Source: Pistricoccus aurantiacus
GTDB taxonomy: Bacteria > Pseudomonadota > Gammaproteobacteria > Pseudomonadales > Halomonadaceae
Reading direction: 5' to 3' (one strand)
DNA length: 64,000 nucleotides
NCBI RefSeq assembly: GCF_042682565.1
Contig: NZ_JBHUIC010000008.1
Shown: positions 51,815 through 61,044 of the stretch, one piece after another
How positions within the stretch are numbered: position 1 is the first letter of the stretch
Layout of the letters: every line of letters starts with the position of its first letter
Notes under the pieces: generated by a model
The model's input: the letters and a program-made list of their open reading frames with translations, nothing else
The model's database searches: none
What the model was told of the DNA's origin: nothing
Made by a program: the position numbers and the translations under genes

Positions 51815-52966
51815 TCAGGAAGCGACCCGAACCAGATCCTCGGGACACACGCTGACCGTTACCTTGTCGCCGACATCGTGCAAGCGCTGTCCCAGGTTGC
51901 TCGACGTGGCCATCATGGTCACGCCCTCCACTTCCAGGCGGTACTCGATCCGGCTGCCTCGATAGAGTCGCTCCATGACCTTTCCCTGCAGACGGTTGTA
52001 GCCCTCGGGAACCTCCGCATTCAGCTCCAGGGTCTCCGGGCGAACCAGCAACCAGCCGTCCTGACTCTCATGCTGTTCCGCTGGATCAAGACGCAGGCGA
52101 CCCAGCTCCGTATCCACCCAGTCATCCCCGCTTGCGTGAATGGCAAACAGATTGTCGTGGCCCATGAAACGCGCCACGAAAGCGTTGCGGGGATGCTCGT
52201 AGACCTCCCTGGGCGGGCCGACCTGCTGGATGATGCCCGCATCGAGCACGGCGATGCGGTCCGACATCACCATGGCCTCATCCTGATCGTGGGTCACGAA
52301 GACGAAGGTCATGCCCAGGCGCTTCTGGATACGCTGCAATTCGACCTGGAGCTGACCGCGCAGCCCCGCATCCAGGGCGGACAACGGCTCGTCGAGCAGC
52401 AGCACGTTGGGCTCGCAAATCAGCGCCCTGGCCAGGGCGATGCGCTGGCGCTGCCCTCCGGAGAGCTGGCCCACTGGCCGTTCGACCAGAGATCCCAACT
52501 GGATGAACTCCGCGACCTCATCGACCTTGCGCCGTCGATCCGCCTTCGATTCGCCACGCATGCGCAAACCGAAGGCCAGGTTGTCGCGTACCGAAAGATG
52601 GGGAAACAGCGCATAGGACTGAAAGACGGTATTGACGCTGCGCTTGTGGGGCGGAATGTCGGTGAGGTCCTCGCCGCCGATCCACACGCGCCCCGCGTCC
52701 GGCTCCTCGAGCCCGGCGAGAATGCGTAGCAAGGTCGTCTTGCCGCAGCCGGAGGGTCCCAGCAGGGTGAAGAACTCGCCGGCCTCGATGGTCAGGTCGA
52801 CGTCATCCAGTGCCACGGTGTCCTTGCCGAAACGCTTGTGCAGGCCCTTGAGTTCTATCGACGAGGGTTCGCGGCGCGGATGCTCCGACTGGGTTTCGGC
52901 CTCGGTCTCATGACCTTGTGACGCCTTGGGTGTGTCGACCTTGGCGGCCGTAGTGGACTGACTCAT
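51815..52966 (-). CDS. potG: polyamine ABC transporter ATP-binding protein PotG
   Basis: 383-residue ATPase. Walker A GPSGCGKTTLLRIL, signature LSGGQRQRIALARAL, Walker B VLLLDEPLSALDAGLRGQ and the switch His in FVFVTHDQDEAM are all intact. A C-terminal TOBE-type domain follows (about 290-383). The ATG at 52966 has GGGAGAG seven bases upstream; the frame extends nine residues further. The N-terminal 35 residues are polar and acidic and not part of the fold. Confidence 0.95.
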   Translation of the reverse strand: MSQSTTAAKVDTPKASQGHETEAETQSEHPRREPSSIELKGLHKRFGKDTVALDDVDLTIEAGEFFTLLGPSGCGKTTLLRILAGLEEPDAGRVWIGGEDLTDIPPHKRSVNTVFQSYALFPHLSVRDNLAFGLRMRGESKADRRRKVDEVAEFIQLGSLVERPVGQLSGGQRQRIALARALICEPNVLLLDEPLSALDAGLRGQLQVELQRIQKRLGMTFVFVTHDQDEAMVMSDRIAVLDAGIIQQVGPPREVYEHPRNAFVARFMGHDNLFAIHASGDDWVDTELGRLRLDPAEQHESQDGWLLVRPETLELNAEVPEGYNRLQGKVMERLYRGSRIEYRLEVEGVTMMATSSNLGQRLHDVGDKVTVSVCPEDLVRVAS

Positions 52967-53034
52967 GCACGACTCTCCCATTCTTGTCGTCATATATCGG
53001 AGAACGCATAGCGAAGAACGAGCCGCCTCCGAGA

Positions 53035-54330
53035 CTACAACCTGTCACGCAACTTGTAGAAATTGGTCGCCAATACCAGCAAGGGCTGGCGTAGCCAGCG
53101 ACCGCCGGGAAACCGGCGGTGCGGCATGGCGGCAAAGACATCGAAACGCTCCGCCTGACCGGCGATGGCATCGCTCAACAGTCTTCCGGCCAGGCCGGCC
53201 AGGGACATGCCATGCCCGGAATAGCCTTGCGCATAGAAGACATTGTGGCCCAGACGCCCGAAATCCGGCGCGCGATTGACGGTGATGGCCACATCGCCTC
53301 CCCAGCGGTAGTCGATCCGGGTTCCCTCGAGAACGGGAAACAAGCGGGCAATCTTGGCGTCCATGCGTCTTTCGAGAGCACGTGGTTCACGTCCATCGTA
53401 ACTGACCTCTCCTCCGTAGATCAGACGCCGATCGCCGGATAGACGATAGTAATCGAGCACGAAGTTGGTGTCCGAGAGAGCATCGTTGCGCGGCAGCACC
53501 CGGGCGGCCCGATCCTCGCTCAAGGGTTCGGTGGCAACGATGTAATTGGCGGCGCGCATGATGCGACCGCTCAATTCCGGCAGCAGCCCGCCAAGATAGG
53601 CATTGGCGGCCACCACCACGAAGTCCGCGGTCACCCGTCCCCGGGACGTGATCACCCGGGTCGGCTGCTGGCCACGTTCGACGTGGATCGCTGCGCTGTG
53701 CTCGTGAATGACGACCCCCGCCTGTTGGGCGGCCCGAGCCAATCCCAAGGTATAGTTGAGCGGATGCAGATGGCCCCCTTCCGCATCGTAAAGGCCCGCC
53801 AGATAGGCATCGCTGACCACCCGCTCACGCAGGGTGTCACCTTCGAGAAAGGTCATCGAATGGTAATCGTAACGTCGCGCCATCGCTTCCTGAAAGGCAT
53901 GCAGCTCGCGCACATGACGAGGTTTGATCGCCGCGTTCACATAACCCCAGGTGAGGTCGCAGGGAATGTCGTGGCGTTGAATCAGCTGCTCGGTCAAGCG
54001 TACCGATTCGCGGCTCATCTCCCATATGTCCCGCGCCCGCTCGAGTCCCAACGCCTTCTCGACGACGTCGAGCTCGGTGCCCAGTCCCGGCAGGATCTGC
54101 CCTCCACTGCGCCCGGAGGCGCCGTAACCGATCTCGCCGGCCTCGAGCAACACCACCGAATAGCCGCGCTCCGCCAGATGCAAGGCCGCCGAACAGCCGG
54201 TGACACCGCCTCCAATGATGCAGACATCGGCCTTGCTATCACCGCTCAAGGACGGCGTCGGCAGCAGACTGACCGCGATGCTGGCATTGTAATAAGAAGC
54301 AGGACGACAAGGCCCAGTTGCTACCGTCAT
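53035..54330 (-). CDS. puuB: FAD-dependent gamma-glutamylputrescine oxidoreductase (PuuB-like)
   Basis: 431-residue DAO-family flavoprotein. The start ASYYNASIAVSLLPTPSLSG is typical of PuuB. The FAD-binding Rossmann loop is ADVCIIGGGVTGCSAALHLAERG, with GYGASGRSGGQILPG, the C-terminal RWGGDVAITVNRAPDFGRL and AQGYSGHGMSLAGLAGRLL. It oxidises gamma-glutamylputrescine to the aldehyde, with ammonia and hydrogen peroxide. First gene of the potG-H-I-F unit by direction, 68 bp ahead of potG. Confidence 0.9.
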   Translation of the reverse strand: MTVATGPCRPASYYNASIAVSLLPTPSLSGDSKADVCIIGGGVTGCSAALHLAERGYSVVLLEAGEIGYGASGRSGGQILPGLGTELDVVEKALGLERARDIWEMSRESVRLTEQLIQRHDIPCDLTWGYVNAAIKPRHVRELHAFQEAMARRYDYHSMTFLEGDTLRERVVSDAYLAGLYDAEGGHLHPLNYTLGLARAAQQAGVVIHEHSAAIHVERGQQPTRVITSRGRVTADFVVVAANAYLGGLLPELSGRIMRAANYIVATEPLSEDRAARVLPRNDALSDTNFVLDYYRLSGDRRLIYGGEVSYDGREPRALERRMDAKIARLFPVLEGTRIDYRWGGDVAITVNRAPDFGRLGHNVFYAQGYSGHGMSLAGLAGRLLSDAIAGQAERFDVFAAMPHRRFPGGRWLRQPLLVLATNFYKLRDRL

Positions 54331-54643
54331 GATGACTTCCTGGTCCAGTGAGCCGCCGACAACGGCTAGGAATCATTGTTGAATTATTCGACCGCTTTCG
54401 ATGATTACCGCCTGGCTTTTCTTCTACGCATGCCCCAGTCTTGCACCAAATCCCGCTCCGGTGTCAAGTATAAGACACCAACGATTCAACGTAACGGTAC
54501 GAATGGCGGGTGTCTTGAGTCGTATATTTCATCCGCGTGAGCTTTCTTGCTTCCGTTTGAATCGCTACTACCGATGCCTGGTCCAGTTCAGGCCGTCGAT
54601 CCGAGCCCTAGATACTGACAGCGACCGATTCTGTGAACCCTGC
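54331..54643. promoter_or_regulatory. promoter region of the puuB-pot unit, short inverted repeat
   Basis: No gene is supported. GGTGTC (54460-54465) and GACACC (54474-54479) form an inverted repeat with an eight-base spacer, about 130 bp before the puuB start; the half-site GGTGTC recurs near 54510. A regulator site is possible. Confidence 0.4.
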
Positions 54644-55333
54644 TCAACTCAGCAGCATCATGCCCTGCTCAATATCCGCGGCGATCGCTTGGCAAAAAGC
54701 CTCGCGATCATTGCGCGACAATGCCTGCGTCACCTCTTGATGATAGTCATCGGCAATGGACGAGGCCCCCCAACGGTTGCAGATATAACGCATGCTCGGC
54801 CCGTACTGCAGCCAAAGAATCTCGATCAGTGGCAGCACTACCTGCGACTGACTGAGTCGATAGATATGGAAATGGAATTGGTAATTGCCACGCATATAGC
54901 TGGCGACGTCACTTCGCTTGATTGCCTCGTTGATCCTCTCATCGATTCGCTGCAGCTCCTCGATATCTTCAGTGGTGATATGAGGAAAGGCCTGCCGTGA
55001 GACTTCGGTTTCCAGATTCTTGCGCGCGTACAGCACTTCTTGAAAACGCTCACGGTTCAGTTCAGGAACGATGATCTTGCGGCTGTCGGAAAATACCAGC
55101 GCGCCCTCGGTGACCAGCCAGCGCAGGGCCTCCCGCGCCGGCATGGCGCTGGTGCCGTATTCCGCGGCGATACGTCGGATCGAAATCACCTCACCAGGCA
55201 TGAAATCTCCTTCGCACATGCGTTTACGTAACGTCCGATGCAAGCGCGTCGAGGCAGTATCGGGCAAGAACGTGTCTCGCCTGGCAGTCCGTTCCGTGAT
55301 CATGCGGGCGTCATCACCCCCGGGTTCTTCCAT
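54644..55333 (-). CDS. GntR-family transcriptional regulator (FadR/VanR type)
   Basis: About 229 residues. The winged-helix domain (about 15-85) contains LHRTLRKRMCEGDFMPGEVI, SIRRIAAEYGTSAMPAREAL and LRWLVTEGALVF, the GntR signature. The C-terminal all-helical ligand-binding domain has YARKNLETEVSRQAFPHI and SYMRGNYQFHFHIYRLS with metal- or ligand-binding His, as in the FCD type. The start is uncertain: 55333 (MEEPGGDD) or 55303 (MITERT). The open frame to 55432 runs into the perfect palindrome and is unlikely. It is divergent from the glutamine-synthetase-like gene and probably controls it. Confidence 0.88.
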   Translation of the reverse strand: MEEPGGDDARMITERTARRDTFLPDTASTRLHRTLRKRMCEGDFMPGEVISIRRIAAEYGTSAMPAREALRWLVTEGALVFSDSRKIIVPELNRERFQEVLYARKNLETEVSRQAFPHITTEDIEELQRIDERINEAIKRSDVASYMRGNYQFHFHIYRLSQSQVVLPLIEILWLQYGPSMRYICNRWGASSIADDYHQEVTQALSRNDREAFCQAIAADIEQGMMLLS

Positions 55334-55416
55334 ATTGAGATAGAGAGCAGATGGTAAGCATACCTCAGCGCATGCTTGGTGTGGCGAACCGGCTTGTCGC
55401 CCTTGTAAGCCTCTGC

Positions 55417-55446
55417 TAGTGTGATCACACATGTGTGATCACACTA
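55417..55446. promoter_or_regulatory. perfect 30-bp palindrome with two TGTGATCACA half-sites
   Basis: The 30 bases from 55417 to 55446 read the same on both strands. They contain two complete 10-bp palindromes TGTGATCACA (55420-55429 and 55434-55443) whose centres are 14 bp apart. It lies 27 bp before the start of the ligase gene and between it and the divergent GntR gene. This is the most likely operator of that regulator; the tandem palindrome suggests two dimers binding side by side. Confidence 0.75.
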
Positions 55447-55472
55447 TCCTATAACAACATCGTGAGCGACTC

Positions 55473-56840
55473 ATGCGACCGACGACATACGCTAAAGATT
55501 TTGAGCCTCAGCCTCCCTTTGCGAGCAGTCACAACGAACGAATCGAAGTGCTCTGCGTCGACATGAACGGCATGCTGCGCGGCAAATGGGTACCTGCCGA
55601 TCAGCTCGACAAGATCATGCGCGGCAAGGTCCGCTTGCCGCTTTCCACTCAGTCTCTGGATATTTGGGGTGCCGACAATGACGAACTGACTGGGTTGTCT
55701 CAGTCGATCGGCGACCCTGACGGTGAGTGCCGGGCCGACGAACGCACACTGGTTCCCCTGCCCTGGGCTACGGCCAGCCAGGTACTCACCACCTTGTATA
55801 CGCTGGATGGTTCGCCGAGCTTCATGGACTCGCGCGCTATTCTCGCCAACGTTGTAGAACGCTTCCGCCGTCACGGCTGGACGCCGGTAGTGGCCATTGA
55901 ACTGGAGTTCTACTTGCTCGACGGCGACTGGCGTCAAACCCTCATGCCCAAACCGCCAGAAGTTCTATGTCCCGGTGGTGTTTCCAAGGGATTGCAGCTT
56001 TACGAGCTTGATGCCATGGACGCGCTCAGCGATGTGATGGACACCATTCGCGCCTATGCGTCGGCTCAGCAAATCCCCGCCGATACGCTAATCGCCGAAT
56101 TCGGGCCCGGTCAGTTCGAGGTCAACCTGTGGCATCGCGAGGATGCGTTGGCCGCCGCCGATGATGCGCTGTATTTCAAGCGCCTGGTTGCCCAGGCCGC
56201 CAAGCGTCACGGTCTGGCCAGCACCTTCATGGCCAAACCTTATAGCGAGCAGGCCGGTTCGGGCATGCACATGCATGTCAGTGTGATCGATGGCAAGGGG
56301 CACAACATCTTTGATCAGGACAACGGCGCCGGGCATCTCGAGGCCGCCGTCGGTGGCGTCATGCAGAGTCTGCTCGACGCTCAGGCAATCTTCGCGCCCC
56401 ATGCCAATTCCTACCGGCGCTTTCAGCCTGACTGCTTCGCGCCCATCGAGTGCAACTGGGGGCACGACCATCGCGGCGCGGCAGTACGCGTTCCCGAATG
56501 CCGTGGTGCCGGCGCGCGCCTGGAATACCGGGTGGCTGGCGCCGACGCCAACCCTTATCTAGTCACTGCCGTGCTGCTCGGCGCCGTGCTGCAGGGACTG
56601 GAACAACGTATTGCGCCACCGCCGGCCATCGAGAGCATCGCCGATGCGCAACACCCGTCGGACCATCTCAGCCACGACTGGTTACTGGCCATCGAGCGCT
56701 TCGCCGGCTCGCTGGCCATGGCCGATATCTTCGGTGTGGACTATCGCGATCTCTACGCCAAGATCAAGCGCCACGAGGCACAACGTCTGCTGGCCGCGGT
56801 CACCGATATCGACCGCCTAACCTATCTGACTCGCCTGTGA
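55473..56840 (+). CDS. glutamine-synthetase-family gamma-glutamylpolyamine ligase (second copy)
   Basis: 455-residue protein of the type III glutamine-synthetase-like ligases (PuuA/SpuI-like). Seen: IEVLCVDMNGMLRGKWVPAD, VAIELEFYLLDGDW, GPGQFEVNLWHREDALAAAD, GSGMHMHVSVIDGKGHN and YRVAGADANPYLVTAVLLG. It differs strongly from the first copy (47429-48793), so a different amine substrate is likely. First gene of a unit that continues with an FAD oxidoreductase and an antiporter, under the palindromic operator. Confidence 0.85.
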   Translation: MRPTTYAKDFEPQPPFASSHNERIEVLCVDMNGMLRGKWVPADQLDKIMRGKVRLPLSTQSLDIWGADNDELTGLSQSIGDPDGECRADERTLVPLPWATASQVLTTLYTLDGSPSFMDSRAILANVVERFRRHGWTPVVAIELEFYLLDGDWRQTLMPKPPEVLCPGGVSKGLQLYELDAMDALSDVMDTIRAYASAQQIPADTLIAEFGPGQFEVNLWHREDALAAADDALYFKRLVAQAAKRHGLASTFMAKPYSEQAGSGMHMHVSVIDGKGHNIFDQDNGAGHLEAAVGGVMQSLLDAQAIFAPHANSYRRFQPDCFAPIECNWGHDHRGAAVRVPECRGAGARLEYRVAGADANPYLVTAVLLGAVLQGLEQRIAPPPAIESIADAQHPSDHLSHDWLLAIERFAGSLAMADIFGVDYRDLYAKIKRHEAQRLLAAVTDIDRLTYLTRL

Positions 56841-56854
56841 TCCGAGAGGAACCA

Positions 56855-58144
56855 ATGACCCAGCAACGCTGTGCCTCCTACTACGCCGCATCGATCGCCG
56901 AAGAATCCGACTATGGCCGATTGGAAGACGAACACCGCGTCGACGTCGCCATCATTGGTGGCGGCTTCACCGGTGTAGCCACGGCGGTCGAACTCGCCGA
57001 GCGTGGCTACAGCGTGGCCGTCATCGAGGCCCACAAGATTGGCTGGGGCGCCAGTGGGCGCAATGGCGGCCAGGTCACCGGCAGCTTGTCCGGTCAGGGC
57101 GCCATGACCAAGCAGATGCGCAATACCTTGGGCGGCGAGGCGGCGGATTTCGTCTGGAATCTGCGCTGGCGTGGCCATCGGATCATCAAGCAGCGCGTCG
57201 AGAAGTACGCCATCGCCTGCGATCTCAAGCACGGTCATCTGCAGGCGGCCTACAAGCCAAGCCACGTGAGAGAACTGAAGCAGGATTTCGAGGAGTCCCA
57301 GCGTCACGCGATCGGCGAATACGTGCACTGGCTGGAGGCCAGCGCGGTGCGTCAGGTCGTCGGCACCGAGCTTTATCACGGCGCCATCCGCAACGACTAC
57401 AACATGCACCTGCACCCGCTCAATCTGTGTCTGGGCGAGGCTCGCGCTGCGGCAGGCCTGGGCGCGCTGATCTTCGAAGACTCGCCGGTGGTCGATATCC
57501 AGCACGGCGACACCCCGATCGTGGTCGGTGAGCAGGGGCGCGTCACGGCGGACAGCGTGATTCTCGCGGGTAACGCCTACCACCGGCTCGAACGCCAACG
57601 GCTCAGCGGCAAGCTGTTCCCGGCGGCCTTGGGTATCGTCACCACCGCGCCGCTGGATCACGACACCGCCCTGGCGATCAATCCAGAAGACTTGGCCGTC
57701 TACGATACCCGTTTCGTTCTCGACTACTATCGCCTGACCGCCGACAAGCGTTTGCTGTTCGGTGGTGGCGCCAACTACTCCGGCCGCGATTCCCAGGACA
57801 TCGCCGGTGAGTTACGCCCGCGTCTCGAACATACGTTTCCTCAGCTCAAGGGTGTGGATATCGACTTCCAGTGGCAAGGCATGGCCGGCATCGTCATCAA
57901 CCGCATCCCCCAGCTCGGCAAGCTGTCCGACAACGTCTACTACGCACAAGGCTATTCGGGCCATGGTATCGCCACCTCGCATATCGTCGGCGAAATCATG
58001 GCCAAGACGGTCAGCGGCAGCCTCGAGGAATTCGACGCTTTCGCCAAGGTGAAACACATCCGTATTCCGCTCAACGACCGCCTGGGGAACACCCTGTTAG
58101 CCGCCGGCATGTGGTATTACCAGCTACTCGAAAAACTGCGCTAA
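56855..58144 (+). CDS. FAD-dependent amine oxidoreductase (PuuB-like, second copy)
   Basis: 429-residue DAO-family flavoprotein. FAD loop VDVAIIGGGFTGVATAVELAERG, then GWGASGRNGGQVTG, LHPLNLCLGEARAAAGLGA, and AQGYSGHGIATSHIVGEIM. It starts 14 bp after the ligase stop, with GAGAGGAACC upstream. By analogy with PuuA-PuuB it should oxidise the gamma-glutamylated amine made by the preceding ligase. Related to the copy at 53035-54330 but clearly distinct. Confidence 0.88.
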   Translation: MTQQRCASYYAASIAEESDYGRLEDEHRVDVAIIGGGFTGVATAVELAERGYSVAVIEAHKIGWGASGRNGGQVTGSLSGQGAMTKQMRNTLGGEAADFVWNLRWRGHRIIKQRVEKYAIACDLKHGHLQAAYKPSHVRELKQDFEESQRHAIGEYVHWLEASAVRQVVGTELYHGAIRNDYNMHLHPLNLCLGEARAAAGLGALIFEDSPVVDIQHGDTPIVVGEQGRVTADSVILAGNAYHRLERQRLSGKLFPAALGIVTTAPLDHDTALAINPEDLAVYDTRFVLDYYRLTADKRLLFGGGANYSGRDSQDIAGELRPRLEHTFPQLKGVDIDFQWQGMAGIVINRIPQLGKLSDNVYYAQGYSGHGIATSHIVGEIMAKTVSGSLEEFDAFAKVKHIRIPLNDRLGNTLLAAGMWYYQLLEKLR

Positions 58145-58199
58145 TTGCTCGCCAAACCCACCGCAAAACCACAACAACAAACGCTCGAGGTGACATCCG

Positions 58200-59563
58200 A
58201 TGGATATCAATGGCCCCTTGGTTCTGCTGCCCACCGCTATCGTTCTGATACTTGCGCTATGGACACGGCGCGCGCTCGAACCGCTGGTATTCGGTGCCTT
58301 TGTCGGCACCTTGATGATGGATCCTGGTAATGCGCTAAGCAGCATTACCGAAACGCTGCTCGAGGTGATGACCGACGAGGACGTCGCCTGGGTCATCATG
58401 GTGTGCGGTTTGATGGGCAGTATCATCGCCCTGCTGCTCAAGTCCGGCTCCTCCCGAGCCTTCGCCAACGGCCTGATGCGCTACACCACCAACAAGCCCC
58501 GGGCGCTGATGGGGTGCTGGTTCATGGGCATCATATTGTTCGTGGATGACTACTTGAATTCGCTGGCCGTCGGCACTTCGATGCGCAAGGTAACCGATCG
58601 CTTCAAGACGTCTCGCGAAATGCTGGCCTACGTGATCGATTCCACGGCGGCGCCGATCAGCGTGCTGATCCCGATCTCGACCTGGGCGGTATTCTTCGGT
58701 GCGCTGATCGAAAAGAACGGCATCGCCGAGAGCGGCCAGGGCATCTGGACCTATATCCAGGCGATTCCTTACATGTTCTATCCTTGGGTCGCCGTGATCC
58801 TGGTACCGCTTTTCATTTACCGCTGGATTCCCCCTTTCGGTCCCATGAAGAAGGCCGAGCAGCGCGCCGAGGAAACCGGTCAATGCGTTCCCCCGGGGGC
58901 GGAGCATATCGATGAAGAGATCGGTCATCTCGAGGCGAATGCGGAAGCGAGCGGCAGTATCTGGATGTTTCTAGTGCCAATGACGTCGCTGGCTTTCTTT
59001 ACCTGGTGGTTCGATTTCGACTTCCTGATGGGCATCTTCGTCACCTTGGGAGGCATGATCCTGGCCTTCATCGGTTTGAAAAAGCTTTCTCCCGCTCAAA
59101 CCTTCGACAATATCCTGGCAGGGTTCAAGTCAATGCTCGATGCCCTGGCGGTACTGGTAGCGGCTTTCGTATTCAATGAGGTCAATACCGATCTGGGTCT
59201 TGCCGACTACGTCATCAATACCGTCCAACCGCTGATCAACGCCGAGATGCTGCCCTTCATCATCTTTACCATCATGGGTTTCGTATCTTTCGCCACCGGC
59301 TCCAACTGGGGGTATTCGTCATCATCCTGCCGATCGTCACCGTGCTGGGCCATAATCTGGAGGCCAATATGACGCTGGTGATCGGCGCCACCCTATCGGC
59401 CAGCACCTTCGGCAGCCACGCCTGCTTTTACTCGGATGCCACGGTATTGACCGCCCAGGCCAGCGGCTGCACGCCCTTCCAACATGCCTTCACTCAACTG
59501 CCCTACGCCGCCCTGGCGGGCTGTATTGCAGCGGCGGGGTATCTGGTGCTGGGTTATATGTAA
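58200..59563 (+). CDS. NhaC-family antiporter-like transporter, interrupted by a frameshift
   Basis: Integral membrane protein of about 454 residues if restored. The first frame runs MDINGPLVLLPTAIVLILAL to FATGSNWG and then goes out of frame (YSSSSCRSSPCW, stop at 59372). The proper continuation FVIILPIVTVLGHNLEANM to YLVLGYM, stop at 59563, is in the next frame. The break is in a run of five G at 59307-59311; one more G would restore NWGVFVII, as in the paralogue's SSWGVMGI. Motifs FVDDYLNSLAVGT and VIDSTAAPISVLIPISTW are otherwise intact. Without the last third the product lacks the conserved SHACFYSDATVLTA segment and is unlikely to work. Gene or sequence error cannot be told apart. Confidence 0.82.
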
Positions 59564-59599
59564 ACTCATGTTTGAAAAGTACTTCACGGGAAGTGCCTT

Positions 59600-61009
59600 A
59601 TGCAGCAGGACACGTGCAGCAATTTCTGGATCTCTACGATTGCTCAATGGCCCGAACCGCGTCCGCGTCTGGAAGCGAGCATCCAGGCCGACGTGGCCAT
59701 TGTCGGCGCCGGCTTCACGGGACTGTGGACCGCCTACTATCTGAAGACGCTCGCGCCGCATCTGGCCATCGTCGTGCTGGAGGCCCAGCGCGTCGGCCAT
59801 GGCGCCTCCGGGCGCAACGGCGGCTGGGTGGTGGGCAATCTTGCCGGCCTGGAGCGCTACGTCGGTGAACTGCCGATGGAGCGGCGACGAGAGTGCTGCC
59901 AGGTGGTGGCGGACAACGTCGATGACATCGGCAATGTGCTGGAACGCGAGAGTATTGCCGCCGACTTCAACAAAGGGGGTGCACTCTATGCGGCGGCCCG
60001 CTACCCGGACCAGATCGTCATTCAGAAAGGCTACCTGGCGCATCTGCATGAGCTTGGCCACGATGAAGCGAACTGCTCCTGGCTGGATGCCGACCAGCTC
60101 GCCGAAAAGGCGCGGTTTCGCAACGGCTACGGTGGTATCTACCACCGTCAGGTCGCCACCGTAAATCCTGTAAAGCTGGTTACGGGCCTGGCCGAGACGA
60201 TTGAACGTCTCGGCGTGACGATTCACGAACAGAGCCGCGTCACCCGCATCGGCCAGCATGAGGCAATCACGGAACAGGGCGCCGTCGAGGCGCCAATCAT
60301 CGTCTGCGCCACGGAAGGCTACGCGGAGCGCTTTCACGATTTCAAGAAGCATGTCATTCCGGTGCAGAGCCTGGTGATCGCCACGGAACCGCTAACGCAA
60401 GATGTGTGGCAAGAAATCGGCATGTCAGAGCGCCTCGCCTTTGCCGATGCCAGCCGGTTGATCAACTATGGGCACCGCAGCGCCGATGGACGACTCGTGT
60501 TCGGCGCCCGTGGCAGCTATGCCTTCGGTGGCAAATCCAAGCACCGCCTGGCTATTTCCCAGGACGATATTCGCCTGCGCCGCGATCTACTGGCGGACCT
60601 GTTCCCTGTCCTGCAGGACGTAACGATCAGCCATGGCTGGGGCGGCTCCCTGGGGCTATCGCGCAATTTCCGACCTCATGGAATTCTCGATCGTGAAAGT
60701 GGCATCGCCACCGCCGGCGGCTATGCCGGCGAGGGTGTCGCCGCCGCGCATCTGTTCGGTAGAACCCTGGCCGATCTGATACTCGAGCGGGATTCTCGAC
60801 TGGCTAGCATGCCCTGGGTTTTTACCAGCGCCAGCCACCGCCACCTGATCAAACGTTGGGAACCCGAACCGCTGCGCTGGCTCGCCGCTCAAGTGATTAC
60901 CTGTAGCTATGCGGGTGAGGAAGCGCTGATGAAGCGCAACAAGCCGGCCCCGCTAATCAAGCCGGCTTTGACGAAGGCGAACGATTTTTTTGCATCGGTT
61001 ATCGAGTGA
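59600..61009 (+). CDS. FAD-dependent oxidoreductase (DAO family, third copy)
   Basis: 469-residue flavoprotein. FAD loop ADVAIVGAGFTGLWTAYYLKTL, then GHGASGRNGGWVVGNLAG, HGWGGSLGLSRNFRPHG and TAGGYAGEGVAAAHLFGRTL near the end. It is more distant from the two PuuB-like copies; the family includes amine and N-methyl amino acid oxidases. The substrate cannot be named. It lies 36 bp after the antiporter, in the same direction, and is the last gene of that unit. Confidence 0.83.
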   Translation: MQQDTCSNFWISTIAQWPEPRPRLEASIQADVAIVGAGFTGLWTAYYLKTLAPHLAIVVLEAQRVGHGASGRNGGWVVGNLAGLERYVGELPMERRRECCQVVADNVDDIGNVLERESIAADFNKGGALYAAARYPDQIVIQKGYLAHLHELGHDEANCSWLDADQLAEKARFRNGYGGIYHRQVATVNPVKLVTGLAETIERLGVTIHEQSRVTRIGQHEAITEQGAVEAPIIVCATEGYAERFHDFKKHVIPVQSLVIATEPLTQDVWQEIGMSERLAFADASRLINYGHRSADGRLVFGARGSYAFGGKSKHRLAISQDDIRLRRDLLADLFPVLQDVTISHGWGGSLGLSRNFRPHGILDRESGIATAGGYAGEGVAAAHLFGRTLADLILERDSRLASMPWVFTSASHRHLIKRWEPEPLRWLAAQVITCSYAGEEALMKRNKPAPLIKPALTKANDFFASVIE

Positions 61010-61044
61010 GTGGGTAAGTCACCAGCATCGCCTTTATCCTTGTG

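Noticed and set aside
55334..55432. Extended N-terminus of the GntR regulator
   Set aside because: It would run through the palindrome, and its residues do not resemble the family.
55417..55446. CRP binding site
   Set aside because: TGTGA and TCACA pieces are present, but not with the required six-base spacing in the right order; a tandem palindrome for the neighbouring GntR protein fits better.
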